A stretch of 64,000 nucleotides of DNA from CBDEFX01 sp965237635 (GCA_965237635.1 CBDEFX010000001.1:744001-808000); one strand, 5' to 3'; shown: positions 35,843 through 46,246, numbered from the stretch's first letter. Notes: generated by a model from the letters alone, not told the origin. Numbers and translations are program-made.

Positions 35843-36142
35843 CTAGCCGATCACCGGGGACTCGATCCACACCTCGACGATAGCCGGCTCCGCTAACAGG
35901 GGCTCTAGCTTGTCGAGTAGCTCCTTGCGTTCTGGTAGCGCCTCGTAGGCTTTCCAATCGTTGATGTGTCCCCAAGTCGAGATGACTAGAGTAGTGCCCC
36001 GGTCGGCAGCAGACAGCATCGTTTCGCCCGATATGTAGCCCGGCTGACTCAATCCTAGCAGCCGCATCTCCCGTAGGACCATGTTCATATTGGCCCATAC
36101 TCCAGGTTTGGGTACCCGCTTCACCATAACCTTGACAGCCAT
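35843..36142 (-). CDS. Antibiotic-biosynthesis-monooxygenase-like (ABM) domain protein
   Basis: 99 residues from ATG at 36142 (MAVKVMVKRVPKPG); the longer frame from 36175 lacks a ribosome site while AAGGAGG precedes 36142. The ferredoxin-like alpha/beta pattern, GYISGETMLS, TTLVISTWGHINDWKAYEAL and ERKELLDKLEPLL, is typical of dimeric ABM proteins, which act as small monooxygenases or have unknown roles. It starts 10 bp after the acetoacetyl-CoA synthetase stop and is probably in its operon. Confidence 0.7.
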   Translation of the reverse strand: MAVKVMVKRVPKPGVWANMNMVLREMRLLGLSQPGYISGETMLSAADRGTTLVISTWGHINDWKAYEALPERKELLDKLEPLLAEPAIVEVWIESPVIG

Positions 36143-36152
36143 CGAGTCCTCC

Positions 36153-38156
36153 TTAGCGTGAAAGGCCCATCTCAAGGTCTTGCGCCAGACTAACGAAGTA
36201 GTCCAGAGCAGCCGGGTTGCTCATCGCGTCGCGGCTAACCGCCGTGTCTGGTGGCGTACCCTGCAAGATGCGTTTGGCCGGTACCTCCATCTTCTTGCCG
36301 TTTAGCGTGTAGGGCACCTCGTCGATAGCGCGAATCTCGTCGGGCACGTAGCGGGGGGAAAGCTGGTGTCTGAGTCGCTCGTTGATGCGGGCCTTCAATG
36401 CCTCGTCTAGTCCGTCGCCGTCACTGACGACCACGAGCAGCAGCAGTTTGCCCTCTTTTTCGAGCCGGCCGGTATCGACTACCAGGCTGTCAACAACGTC
36501 CGGCATCTCCTCTACGACTCGGTAGAACTCGCTGGTGCCCATCCGAACACCCCCGCGGTTAAGCGTCGAGTCGGAGCGGCCGCCAATGACGCAGCTACCC
36601 TGGCTGGTGATCTTGAGCCAGTCGCCGTGCCGCCAGGTCCCAGGGAACATCTCGAAGTAGCTCTCCCGATAACGTCTGCCGTCGTCGTCGTTCCACAAGA
36701 ACAGCGGCATCGAGGGCATCGGTGCCGTGATAACGAGTTCTCCGACCTGGTCCTCTACTGACCGACCGTCCTCGTCGAACGCTTCTACCGGCGCGCCGAG
36801 TAGTCTACACGGAATCTCTCCCGCATGGACCGGCAGAAGTGGACAGGCGCCCACGATGCCGGTACACAGGTCCGTCCCGCCGCTGAAAGAGTTGAGTAGC
36901 AGCTCAGAATTGATTTTTTCGTATACCCATTGGAAGCCCTCCGGAGAGAGCGGTGAACCGGTCGATCCGACACCTTTTATGGCAGACAGATCGAACTCAG
37001 CGGCGGGCTCGATGCCGTCCTTCATACACGCGTGAATGTAGGAGGCACTGCCGCCGAAATAGGTCATGCCGGTCTCGTCTGCGAGACGCCAGAGCGCGCT
37101 CATATCGGGATGCCCGGGATGACCATCGTACAGGACGACCGTCGTGTCCAGGAGCAGACCGCCTATCAAGAAGTTCCACATCATCCAGCCCGTGCTCGTG
37201 TACCAGAAGAACCGGTCTTGCTCTTTGAGGTCCAGGTGGAGCGACAGGGTCTTCAGATGCTCGAGCAAGATGCCGCCGTGGCCCTGCACGATGGCCTTGG
37301 GAAGCCCTGTGGTGCCTGACGAATAGAGTACCCAAAGTGGGTGGTCGAAGGGCACAGGCTCAAAGACCAGCTCCTCCGTCTTCGCCAGCAGGTCTTGCCA
37401 CATCCGGACAGCACCAATCCCATCCAGATCGGGGTCTTCTTCGAGCATTGGCACGATAACCGTGGTCTCTAAGGTGGGTAGGGCGCGCTGCAGCTCAGCC
37501 ACCGACGGCAGGCTGCTGTGGCGCTTACCTTTATACAGATATCTCGCGACCCCTATCAGGACCTTTGGCTGGATCTGCTGGAAGCGGTCCACCACGCTCC
37601 GGATGCCGAACTCGGGAGGGCAGCTCGACCAGATGGCGCCGATACTGGAGGTCGCTAGGAAGGCCACGACGGCCTCCGGGATGTTGGGCATGAGCGCCAC
37701 CACCCGGTCGCCGCGTCGCACACCCAGCTCCCTCAGCCCCGCCGCACAGGCGGCCGTCTGACGGTACAGCTCTTCATAGGTCAAAGTCGTGGGCGAACGC
37801 GACTCCGATCGTGCGATCAGCGCGGGGTGGTCGTCGCGCCTGGACAATGCGTTCTCGGCGTAGTTCAGCTCTGCCCCTTCGAACCAACGGGCCCCCGGCA
37901 TCTGGCGGTTGCTCAGTACCTGCTGATAGGGCCGGTGGAATTTGACCTTGAAGAACTCCGAGATCGACGACCAGAAGTCGTCGAGGTCCGTGACGGACCA
38001 ACGCCACAGGTCGTGGTAGTCTTCGAAGTGAAGTCCGCGGTTCTCCTCCAGCCAGTGCAGATAACGGGCGATATTCGACCGCTCATTCTGTTCCTGCGAG
38101 GGTTCCCACAGCAACTCGCCATCGGCTATCGGCCGAACGGTCGTCTCCGGCTCCAT
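36153..38156 (-). CDS. Acetoacetyl-CoA synthetase
   Basis: 667 residues, ANL superfamily. N-terminal ACAS_N domain (ARYLHWLEENRGLHF; NYAENALSRRDDHPALI). P-loop LYSSGTTGLPKAIVQGHGGILLEHLK, TSTGWMMWNFLIGGLLLDTT, and GGTDLCTGIVG are the AACS forms of the core motifs. A GDWLK and GRSDSTLNRGGVRMGTSEFY hinge follows, and the catalytic Lys is in NGKKMEVP near the C-terminus. It activates acetoacetate (or similar 3-keto acid) with CoA and ATP. It is the first gene of a two-gene operon with the ABM protein. Confidence 0.88.
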   Translation of the reverse strand: MEPETTVRPIADGELLWEPSQEQNERSNIARYLHWLEENRGLHFEDYHDLWRWSVTDLDDFWSSISEFFKVKFHRPYQQVLSNRQMPGARWFEGAELNYAENALSRRDDHPALIARSESRSPTTLTYEELYRQTAACAAGLRELGVRRGDRVVALMPNIPEAVVAFLATSSIGAIWSSCPPEFGIRSVVDRFQQIQPKVLIGVARYLYKGKRHSSLPSVAELQRALPTLETTVIVPMLEEDPDLDGIGAVRMWQDLLAKTEELVFEPVPFDHPLWVLYSSGTTGLPKAIVQGHGGILLEHLKTLSLHLDLKEQDRFFWYTSTGWMMWNFLIGGLLLDTTVVLYDGHPGHPDMSALWRLADETGMTYFGGSASYIHACMKDGIEPAAEFDLSAIKGVGSTGSPLSPEGFQWVYEKINSELLLNSFSGGTDLCTGIVGACPLLPVHAGEIPCRLLGAPVEAFDEDGRSVEDQVGELVITAPMPSMPLFLWNDDDGRRYRESYFEMFPGTWRHGDWLKITSQGSCVIGGRSDSTLNRGGVRMGTSEFYRVVEEMPDVVDSLVVDTGRLEKEGKLLLLVVVSDGDGLDEALKARINERLRHQLSPRYVPDEIRAIDEVPYTLNGKKMEVPAKRILQGTPPDTAVSRDAMSNPAALDYFVSLAQDLEMGLSR

Positions 38157-38266
38157 TGTCAGACCTCGTTTCCCTCAAGGACCGCGGGGAACACATTATA
38201 CACAGGCGGGTGAGGCATCTGGGGTTGTGTTGGCTCGACGTGAGACCACCCGTCCCCGGACCCTTC

Positions 38267-38286
38267 GTCCCGATGCCGAATCGGGA
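38267..38286. repeat. TCCCGATGC palindrome
   Basis: GTCCCGATGCCGAATCGGGAC, followed by TCAGGGAGAC. A stand-alone copy of the short palindrome found inside the larger hairpins. Confidence 0.6.
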
Positions 38287-38353
38287 CTCAGGGAGACAAG
38301 TTGTGCCGGTTAATTGTGGCACCTTGGTGTATGAAAAGAGGTTACGTCAATAG

Positions 38354-39681
38354 GTGTGTAAACGACATCAGGCGGCGACCTTCTCAGCCGTTGATTCAAT
38401 GGCGATTCCATCGACGTATTGAGCACCGAGATAGACGTCTTCGATCAACTCAGGGGCCTTCAGACGCCTGAAGCGCTGTTCGGCGACCATCAACATTTTC
38501 CAGATCACCGCTATCGCCCGATCGACCCTCTTGTAGCGCTTGGCGGCATCGGTCCGAAGCCTGAGGGCCGCGAAGGGTGATTCTACCGGGTTCGTCGTGC
38601 GAAGGTGCCCCCAGTGCTCCTTTGGGAAGTCATAGAAGGTGACCATGCGGTCCCAGTCCCGCTCCAAGGCCTCTGAGGCCGCCTCGTAGGAATGGTCGCC
38701 GCACCACCTGGTGAACACCGTCCTGAGCCGCTCAGCCTCTGTCCGAGTCGGCGCGTAGGGGATAGTACGCAGCATGAGCTTGGCCTGGTCCTGTTGTCGC
38801 TTTGGAAGCTTGGCGAGCACGTTTAGGATCTTGTGGTTCCAGCAGCGTTGCTCGGCCGCCTGAGGATAGACGTTGCGCAGAGCTCCCCAGATGTCCGTCT
38901 CCAATTACCAGTCTTGGGCACTCCAGCCCGCGGCGCCTCATGTCCCTGAGCACATCGGACCAGCTCTCTATGAACTCCCTGTATCCGGGAATCGCGCTCA
39001 CCACCACCTTCCTTCCGTCGCTCAGGGCCGCCATCACCACCAGGATCGCCGCCTTCTCCCGCTCAAGACCAGCCTTGACGTAGACTCCATCCACCCACAT
39101 GTACACCACTTCCAGGTCATCCAGGGGCCTAGCGCGCCATTGGCAAGCTCATCGTTCCACTTATCCTTCAACCGGGCTACCGTGCTCGCCGATATCGGTG
39201 CCTCCTCTCCCAGCAGTCCCCGCACCGCCAGGTCGAAGTCACCTTCGGAAAGGCCATGTAGGTACAACTGGGGGATCAACTCAGCAACCTTCCTGGTCCT
39301 GTTGACGAACAGCGGCAGCAGCCGGCTCTCGAACTCCTCTTCGGTGTTGCGGACTCGCGGCCTCCTCAGCTGTACCGTTCCCGAACTCAGCGTAAGCCTT
39401 CGGGGTTTGCCGTATCCGTTCCTATAGCCTCTCTCGTTGTCCGACTCAGACCTGCGGGCCGACTTCGCCCTTCCTAAAAACTCCGTCACCTCTTCCTCCA
39501 GCAACTCCTGGATCAGCCGCTGGACATGGCCTCGCACCCAATCCTCCAACTGCTCCCACTCCGGCCTTGACTCCGACCTGCTCCTAGTGCTTCTCTTTCC
39601 CATAGGCGGTGTATCTCCTCTCTTGGGCCTTGAGCCCGTGTTGTTCAGAGAGAGGGTACACCGACTGACCGTTTACACACT
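38354..39681 (-). mobile_element. Decayed second IS256-type element
   Basis: Ends GTGTGTAAACG on the left and, inverted, on the right (about 39671-39681). It contains a frameshifted transposase. The flanks GAGGTTACGTC (left) and GAGGATACCTC (right) look similar, but they lie five bases beyond the repeats, so I do not claim a target duplication. Confidence 0.7.
38368..39603 (-). pseudogene. IS256-family transposase with two frameshifts
   Basis: The N-terminal part (39603 to about 39130) reads ERGYRNGYGKPRRLTLSSGTVQLRRPRVRN and GEEAPISASTVARLKDKW. The middle part in another frame gives VVYMWVDGVYVKAGLEREKAAILVVMAALSDGRK and CPRLVIGDG. The C-terminal part in a third frame gives IWGALRNVYPQAAEQRCWNHK and HLRTTNPVESPFAALRLRTDAAKRYK. 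Catalytic Asp, Asp and Glu sit in three different frames. Shifts lie near 39130 and 38900. Not the same lineage as the intact IS256 at 14.9 kb. Confidence 0.88.
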
Positions 39682-40364
39682 TTTTGAGGATACCTCGTTG
39701 GTGGCAAGCATTACCTCAAGCCAACGATGTGGCATGACCAGAAAGTCGAATTGCTATGGCAAGATTTCTCTGAAGAACCCTATCGCCAGTGTTATCCGGG
39801 TTGGGTGCCGGGCCTTTCCGCTATAGACTTGCTCCTTTGTGTCTCTGAGCCCCTCGCGTGGATCCGCTCCAGAAATAGGCAGAGTTCCTCTCGACGAAGG
39901 ACACTCTAGGACATCTGATTCCGTGGTGACCGTGGAAAGAATCCATTCTACTAGACAGGCGACAAGGCATCCTAACTGTGGATTCCCTTCTCCGACGATT
40001 GCATAGCTAATGACGAGCTAGTTTTGCGCAGCGACAGGTAGGTAATTGGCAGTCGGACTAGGCTTAGGAGCCTTGTCCGCCCCTCCGTTGGCAGGGCAAT
40101 GATAGCTCGACGGTTCACCTAGTGCCAATAGCACGCCCAAAAGGGCGAACGTCGTCCGGGACCGTCAGATGCTTCCATATAGACTGCTCAGCGCAGTCAT
40201 TCTTGATAGGCTCTCGTCAACATCCAGTGGCTGGCGGGGACTGCGTGATTAGTCGACGGAGGAGTTCCCAGTACGCCATGGAACTCCAAGAGCGGCTCGG
40301 TTGCATGTAGCCCGCTGCGGTTGGAGTTGGGTTGCAGCAGACATCAGGTCCATCGGGCGTCAGC
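39682..40364. other. Non-coding or degenerate stretch
   Basis: About 680 bp. A plus-strand frame from about 39700 to 39909 reads GGKHYLKPTMWHDQKVELLWQDFSEEPYRQCYPGW, which looks protein-like, but an in-frame stop lies just upstream and no family is recognised. It may be the end of a gene cut by the IS256-type element. The rest shows nothing. Confidence 0.4.
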
Positions 40365-40673
40365 CTAATCCTTCACTTCCAGGTCCTCATCGGCTGGCAC
40401 TTCGAATCTCAGGGTGTCTCGACAGAAGTCCTCCCAACCAGGAGTAACGTCTCCAAGGACGACGTTTTCGTCCGTGAAGATACCGTCTCTCACGCGAAAG
40501 CCCTCTTGAACGTACAGAATATCGTCGTCAACCAGCTCTCTTTCGACGACTATTTCTTCTCGTTCTTCTTTCCGGATGTGCTGCCTGAGGTAGCTCACAG
40601 CTTCACACCACCCATTATATTGCCGTAGGTCTTTCACGAAGTAAGCCTTGCTGTATCTTCCGATCGTTGCCAT
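40365..40673 (-). CDS. Conserved-looking small protein next to the adenylation enzyme
   Basis: 102 residues from ATG at 40673: MATIGRYSKAYFVKDLRQYNGW, then a highly charged RKEEREEIVVERELVDDDILYVQEGF segment and an acidic C-terminus EVPADEDLEVKD. No family is assigned with certainty. The minus-strand position directly behind the adenylation gene (83 bp) suggests co-transcription. AGGGAACC precedes the ATG. A role in loading or assisting the adenylation partner is speculation. Confidence 0.5.
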   Translation of the reverse strand: MATIGRYSKAYFVKDLRQYNGWCEAVSYLRQHIRKEEREEIVVERELVDDDILYVQEGFRVRDGIFTDENVVLGDVTPGWEDFCRDTLRFEVPADEDLEVKD

Positions 40674-40755
40674 GGTTCCCTCTAGGTTTGCCAACCTGTG
40701 AACCATAGGAGCCGACGAACCTTGCCGAGTCGCCCGCCAAGCGACACGGCCTAAA

Positions 40756-42256
40756 TCAGCACGATGTCCGGTCTGATACACAACCGTCTGGCCGGAGCGC
40801 ACCCTTCTCGATGTCCTTCAACACAGAGCCGGCATCCAATCTACCATCGGTAGACATCGGTATGTTATCCACTGGCATGACAGTCGTCGGTACCATGTAT
40901 CTCGGGAGGTTCTCGTTGAGCTGGCCCAGCAACTCAGTGTTCGAACACTTCCGGCCGCCAATGGGGACGACTAAGGCGATCAAGTGTTCCTCGCCCTTTT
41001 CATCAGCTGTGGATATGACTGCGGCGCTTCGTGCCGACTCGTGCCGAACAAGCTCTGCCTCGATCTCCTCAGGCTCGATCGCAATCCAACGAATCTTCGA
41101 TTGACGATCAAGACGGCCCATGAACGCTATGGTGCCATCTTCCAGGAATTTAGCGCGGTCTCCGGTCTTGAATAGACGTGCTCCCGGCTCGTCGGCAAAA
41201 GGGTCGGGAACGAAACGAGTGGCAGTTAGGTCCGGATTCCTGAAGTAGCCGGTGGCCAGACCGGGACCACCGACGTGTATCTCACCAGGCACCCCTGTCG
41301 GTAAGGGTTGAAGGTTCTCGTCCAAGATGTAAATTTTGGTGTTCGCAACCGGCCTACCTATGGGTGTAATCCGCAGACCATGTGCGGAGGTCGAATCCTG
41401 GTAGCCAGCAGCAATTGGCGATTCTAGTGCTCCGTACAAGTTGTAAAGCTCCACTCCTAATCGATCCGAGGCACGTTCTTGGAGAGCAGTGGGCAGGGCC
41501 TCACCGTAGCAAATCACGCCTCTCAAGGAACCTGGCGTGCCGATGTTGCTGTCCAAGAACTTGCTGAGCTTTGACGGAGTTGACTGAACCAGAGTCACTT
41601 CCTGATTGACGAGGAAGTCGATTAGGTCGTCGGTATCTTCGATGCGGTTCTGAGGATCTATTACAAGACGTGATCCCGCAATCAGAGGCAGGAACAGGTC
41701 CCAAATCCGAGACTGATAACTCGACGGTGTATGAAACAGGATGCGGTCCGCGTTACCGACATGGTAAGTTTGCCATTGCCACAGCAGCGCGTTGCTTATG
41801 GCCTTATGAGGGATCATAGAGCCCTTGAGTTGCGCTGAGTGCCTCGGGGAGAATGCCAAAAACGCGAGGTTTTCAGGTCCAACAACATTGGCGGCGTGCT
41901 CAGACAGCCGGCGCTGTGGGACCTGGTTCCACTCTCCGTCCACGCACACTACATTTGCAACGTGTGGCACTCTATCTAGTAGTCGTTGTTGAGTTAGTAG
42001 CAATGTCGGTCGGCATATTTGGAGTATGGAAGCTAGACGCCGTTTCGGATCCGCGGGATCTAGTGCCACAACGGCACCACCTGCCTTGAGTATCCCAAGC
42101 ATCCCCACCAACATATCCAATGAGCGCTGCATACAGAGCCCAACGAGCACATCTCGCCCGACCCCGGCGTCTCGCAGAAGGAGTGCCAGCTGGCTCGCTC
42201 GAGCGTCGAGATCACCGTACGTCAGCTCCTCTTCGCCGTCGGTGACGGCGATTAAG
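40756..42256 (-). pseudogene. NRPS-type adenylation (AMP-binding) protein, N-terminally truncated by IS1380
   Basis: About 500 residues of an amino-acid adenylation domain. ELTYGDLDARASQLALLL is core A1-like. LFKTGDRAKFLEDGTIAFMGRLDRQSKIRW covers A7/A8 and LPRYMVPTTVMP is A9. The phosphate-loop region reads FSPRHSAQLKGSMIPHKA where TSGSTGxPKG is expected, and the A10 lysine is replaced (TDGRLD). The A5 motif is YNLYGALES. The first 10-20 residues are lost at the IS boundary; the present frame starts with a GTG inside the IS end. No carrier or condensation domain follows. Probably inactive, or a non-canonical family member. Confidence 0.7.
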
Positions 42257-43975
42257 CCCGAATCCACCGAAGGACACCGATGGACGGCGTGAGGAAAGCG
42301 GAAGGGGGGTGAGGGAGCTACAGGGGAAATAGCCTGGGTTCCATTTGGGGTAGGGAGGTCGGCGGACGGTCTTCATCGCCGCACAGGGGCCCCTATGGCC
42401 GTCTGCGGGAGCTGCGATGCGCGGGATGGCGAGAGAATACGCAGCAGGGAACTCTCTCGGACCGGGCTGGCACGAGTCTGCGGGGATCTTCGGTTGTCCG
42501 GTGGGTGGGTCGGTCGCCGACGGTGCCGTCAGGCCGGGAGTGGAATGGCTCGCAGCCGGGCCAAGGCGCGGCTGAACTTCTCAGCCCAAGGCCAGCGATC
42601 CGGAAGATGCAGGGTCAACCGGCGTGCCGAGCGGGTGAGCCGTCAGGCCAGGGAGAAGAACCGCCGCCGGAGGGTCTTGGTGGTGGCTATCCGCTCTCCC
42701 AGACCGATCCGCGCCGTCCAGCGGGCCAGGTTGTGGGCCATCGTCTGGACGGCCAGCCAGGCGCCGTTGGCGGCGAAGCGGCCCGAGGGGAGATGGTTCA
42801 GCCCGACGCCGTACTTGAGGTCGCGTATGGCATTCTCGATCTCGGCGTGGCGGCGATGGTCAGCCTCCAGTTCGAGCAACTCCCCGTCCCGGTCGGTGAT
42901 GAAGCCATGATAGCTGTATTTGGCGAAGAGGGCCAGTTGGGAACCGGGCGTCGGCTTCACCCGCCGGACGATGAGCCGTACCGGCGCGGCGTCCGCCTCG
43001 GCCTGGAAGGGGGTGCAGGTGGTCTCGGCCACATCGGCGGCACCGTCCATCCAGTAAGGAATCGGCGTCCAGGCATCTTCGGGTATCGCCTCGATGAGAT
43101 TGTGCAGGCTTTTGTGCTGGCGGATGGTGATAGAGAAGCGGACATCCATCTTGCGGCAGACGGATACCACGCCATGAGTGTAGAACCCGCTGTCGGCCCG
43201 TAGCGTGAGTCGTCCGTCGGCCCCGGCGTAGCGCACCCGTCCCACCGTCTCCCGCAGGAAGTGGGCGGCGCCGCGGGCGGTGTTGGCCCGGCCCTCGCGC
43301 AGCCGGGACATCAGCACGTCTCCGGTGCCGGCGGCGATGGCCGGCAGCGGGTGGTAGCCCCGCTTGCCGGTATAGCCGTGGTGGCGGGCGCCCTCCTTGG
43401 CCAGTCCGTAGGTCTCGCAGATGGTGGAGTCCAGGTCAATGGTCAGGGGCCCGTCGCCGGGTCCCGCCCCGGCCTGCCAAGCCCGGGCCAGCAACTCGCG
43501 GCTCACCCGGTCGAGTTGACGGACGTGGCCCCACCGGAAGCTGCGCAGGAAGGTGCCCAGGGTGGATGGCGCCTTGACCGTGCCGCCCAGGGTGCAGGCC
43601 GTCCCCCCGGTGCGCAACACATCGGCGTCGTCAATGCAGTCGCCCCCAGCCAGCGCAGACGCCACCAGCGTCATCATCTTGTCGCTCGTGTTCGCCCGCC
43701 CCGGGGCATCGCCCAGGTCGAGGCGCTGCCGGACGAGTTCGGGCAGGCCGAGGTGCCGCGCCAGGGTGGCCGGAAGGAGCAGCCCGGCATTGGCCACCAA
43801 GCGGCGGTCGTCGAAGGTGATTTGGATCCGGTCGGGGTGGTTGCGTGACAGCATCTACTGGGTGCTCCTTTTCCGGGGCCGTTTTTTTGCTACAAAACCA
43901 TTATCCCAGAAGCACAGGAGCACCTTCTTGCCGCCTCAGGACGCTAACCCGACGCCCTCCTTCGGTGGATTCGGG
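42257..43975 (-). mobile_element. IS1380-family element, copy 4 (1719 bp)
   Basis: Same ends and length as the other copies. Flanks are TTAAG on the left and CTTAG on the right, so there is no own duplication; CTTAG matches the left flank of copy 1. Confidence 0.93.
42532..43854 (-). pseudogene. IS1380-family transposase, copy 4, with premature stop
   Basis: Same protein as the other copies, but a GGA-to-TGA change at about 42643-42645 (sequence CTGGCCTGACGG on the minus strand) ends it after 403 of 441 residues, at RRRFFSLA. The catalytic residues are upstream of the stop, but the lost C-terminal 38 residues are conserved in all other copies. Residue 3 is Ser. Confidence 0.88.
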
Positions 43976-44011
43976 CTTAGACATCGGGCTCGGAAAACAT
44001 TGGACTGAGAG

Positions 44012-46105
44012 CTAGGTGCCGTCGGGAACGTGGACGAAGCGTCCGACTCTGCGCCATAGGTCCACGCCGTCCAACTTCAATGTTGCGATGTCGCCGGGAA
44101 CGTATGTCGGCGGCAGCGTAGCCCTGAACCTAAATGGAAACTCGACCAGCTCGAGCAACGCAGGACGTCGGGTCTCGTTCTCGAGGATCACGGCAGAGAA
44201 TAGCTCCTGGCCTTCCTCGGCTCCCGTCTCGTCCAAACGCGACTGTTGCAGGTACTTCAGGAACCAGTACCGCTTTCGTTCATCCTCCAAGCGAGCCAGG
44301 TCTCTTAGCTGGACCTCGGCCCGGTGCACGACAGACGCTACGTCTTCGGCAGAATAGAATGGTCGCCCGGAGCTGAGGAAGTGGCTGATCTGTCGCTGCA
44401 TCACGAGGTCTGGATAGCGTCTCAACGGAGAGGTGACCTGGATATAGGTGGGGACACCAAGAGCCCCATGAGGAGCAGGAACGGTGTCCAACTCAGCCGG
44501 AGTGAGACGCCTGGTGACCAGGTACCGTCCTAAAGGACTCTTGACCAGCTCCTCGATGTTCCGCAGTGGGCGCCCGACATCTCCCACGTTGTTTGGCGCG
44601 GTCTGCCCTCCAGATAGGTCACCGAGGTCGGGCGACGCCTGGGAGCGGAATACGGCCGGCAGCCCTTCCCGCCGACAAAACTCCGCGAGGAGCGAGTTGC
44701 AAATGATCATCAGCTCCGCAACGAGCACCCTGGCGGGACTCGAGCGCTGGACTACTCGAACGTCCACCTCGCCGGTCGGCTCCACCTTGATGCTCATCTC
44801 GGGCTGATCGAGATTGATCGCGCCCGCGCTCTCTCGCCGTCGCCGCCCGGCCTGTGCCACCCTCTCTAGGTGCGTCAGCATGTCGTGCCATGTAGCATCG
44901 TCGTCCGCGAGGGCGCTGTCCGCCTCCTCGTACGTGAGGGCGGCCTGACTTCGTACAATTGACGGCGTTACTTCCCATTCCGAGACCTCGCCGGATGGGT
45001 CCACGTGTGCGAGGAGACTCACGGCGAGCCGAGTCTCTCCTGGGTCGAGGCTGCCCACGCGGCCGGTAAGGCCCGGGGGCAACATGCCGACATTGCCGTC
45101 TGGCAGGTACAGCGTCGCCATGCGGCGGTCCGCCTCCCGCTCGATGGTGCCCCCGTGGGGTATCAGCGTACCGGCGTCGGCGATGTGGATGCCGATGCGA
45201 AACCCGTCCGCCGGGTCGGAGTCGTGTTCCGGCATTTCCACGGACAGGGCGTCGTCCCGGTCCTCGGCTTCGACGTTGTCGATTGTCACCGTGGGAAGGG
45301 CCGTGAGGTCTCTGCGTCGTGGGTCTTGAAGTTGCTCCGCCAGGTGTACACCGGCAGCCTCCGCGACCGCATCCTCCGGGAAAACCCCGCTGATTCCGGC
45401 CCGATGTAGCTCTAGGGGCTCGTCGGGAGCAAAGACACCGGCCGCCACAAGCAGATCGAAGCAGCGCCTCTGGAGGTCCCCAGTTGTGTCAGGCACGCCT
45501 TCCAGCAGCCGCCGGACAGATGCGGTCCGTGTGGATTTTTCCCCATGAATAGCAAAGCTGCGCAGCTGCTCCAGGAACCCGCGCTCGGTCCCGGTCATCT
45601 GCTCAGGTAGGCTCCCCTGGGATAGGCTGTGCATCAGCGACTCCGCTGCTTCCGCCTTCTCAGCTTCCCTCTTGCGGCGGGTCCGGATCTCCTCGACCGA
45701 CTCTCGAGGACGCGCGACATAGCTGTCGTCTTCGCGCTGGAAATAGTCGGAGTCTTGTTCGAGGTGGACGAGAAGCGCTATCCGATGCGCGGTATCGTCA
45801 GACGATCCCCAATAGAGGTCCGACAGACCTTCGAGGCTTGCCGGAGTTTTTTCATCGAGGAGCACTTCCCAAACGTCCGAGAGGTCGATATTCGAGGACA
45901 GCGTTCCTGACTGGAGCCGGAGATTCTCGACCTCCTCCTCGCCGGAAACAACCAGCCCTGTTCCAAGGATGATTCGGTCAGACGGAATGCGGGCCTCGCG
46001 CTTGCGGTCCAGGGCCACGGTTACTCGCGACGCGGTCTTCCCCAGGAATCGCACAATGGTGGGCCCCTTGCCTAGACGGGCAACAACCACTTCTCCGGGC
46101 TTCAT
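44012..46105 (-). CDS. RNase II/R-family exoribonuclease
   Basis: 697 residues from ATG at 46105 (MKPGEVVVARLGKGPTIVRFLGKT), preceded by AAGGAGACC; the longer frame from 46219 adds a low-complexity extension. The RNB catalytic domain has TIDNVEAEDRDDALSVE (metal-binding Asp cluster), IGIHIADAGTLI and READRRMATLYLPDGNVGMLP. Further on, YIQVTSPLRRYPDLVMQRQI is the conserved 3' core. A C-terminal beta-domain follows (YVPGDIATLKLDGVDLWRR). It degrades RNA 3' to 5'. The short N-terminal part resembles the cyanobacterial/plastid RNase II type. Confidence 0.9.
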   Translation of the reverse strand: MKPGEVVVARLGKGPTIVRFLGKTASRVTVALDRKREARIPSDRIILGTGLVVSGEEEVENLRLQSGTLSSNIDLSDVWEVLLDEKTPASLEGLSDLYWGSSDDTAHRIALLVHLEQDSDYFQREDDSYVARPRESVEEIRTRRKREAEKAEAAESLMHSLSQGSLPEQMTGTERGFLEQLRSFAIHGEKSTRTASVRRLLEGVPDTTGDLQRRCFDLLVAAGVFAPDEPLELHRAGISGVFPEDAVAEAAGVHLAEQLQDPRRRDLTALPTVTIDNVEAEDRDDALSVEMPEHDSDPADGFRIGIHIADAGTLIPHGGTIEREADRRMATLYLPDGNVGMLPPGLTGRVGSLDPGETRLAVSLLAHVDPSGEVSEWEVTPSIVRSQAALTYEEADSALADDDATWHDMLTHLERVAQAGRRRRESAGAINLDQPEMSIKVEPTGEVDVRVVQRSSPARVLVAELMIICNSLLAEFCRREGLPAVFRSQASPDLGDLSGGQTAPNNVGDVGRPLRNIEELVKSPLGRYLVTRRLTPAELDTVPAPHGALGVPTYIQVTSPLRRYPDLVMQRQISHFLSSGRPFYSAEDVASVVHRAEVQLRDLARLEDERKRYWFLKYLQQSRLDETGAEEGQELFSAVILENETRRPALLELVEFPFRFRATLPPTYVPGDIATLKLDGVDLWRRVGRFVHVPDGT

Positions 46106-46178
46106 GGTCTCCTTGGGTGAGCGTGAATGGGGAGGTCGCGGCGTGTGCTCGCTCGCTGACCGGTGGAATATCGAGAGG

Positions 46179-46210
46179 ACGGCAGGGCGACGCGCGGGTC
46201 GCCCTGCCGT
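46179..46210. terminator. Strong hairpin between LLM oxidoreductase and RNase genes
   Basis: ACGGCAGGGCGAC, a 6-nt loop and GTCGCCCTGCCGT form a perfect 13-bp stem. No T-run follows, so it may be a pause or stability hairpin rather than a Rho-independent terminator. Confidence 0.5.
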
Positions 46211-46246
46211 GGATACCAAGCTTACGGCGGTAAGGAAAAAAGGGGC

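Noticed and set aside
38330..39700. 11-bp duplication GAGGTTACGTC / GAGGATACCTC around the second IS256-type element
   Set aside because: The two segments differ at two positions and are five bases beyond the inverted ends, so it may be chance.
44012..46219. Longer N-terminus of the RNase (38 more residues)
   Set aside because: The extension is Arg/Pro/Ser-rich without a family match, and the ATG at 46105 has a good AAGGAG site.
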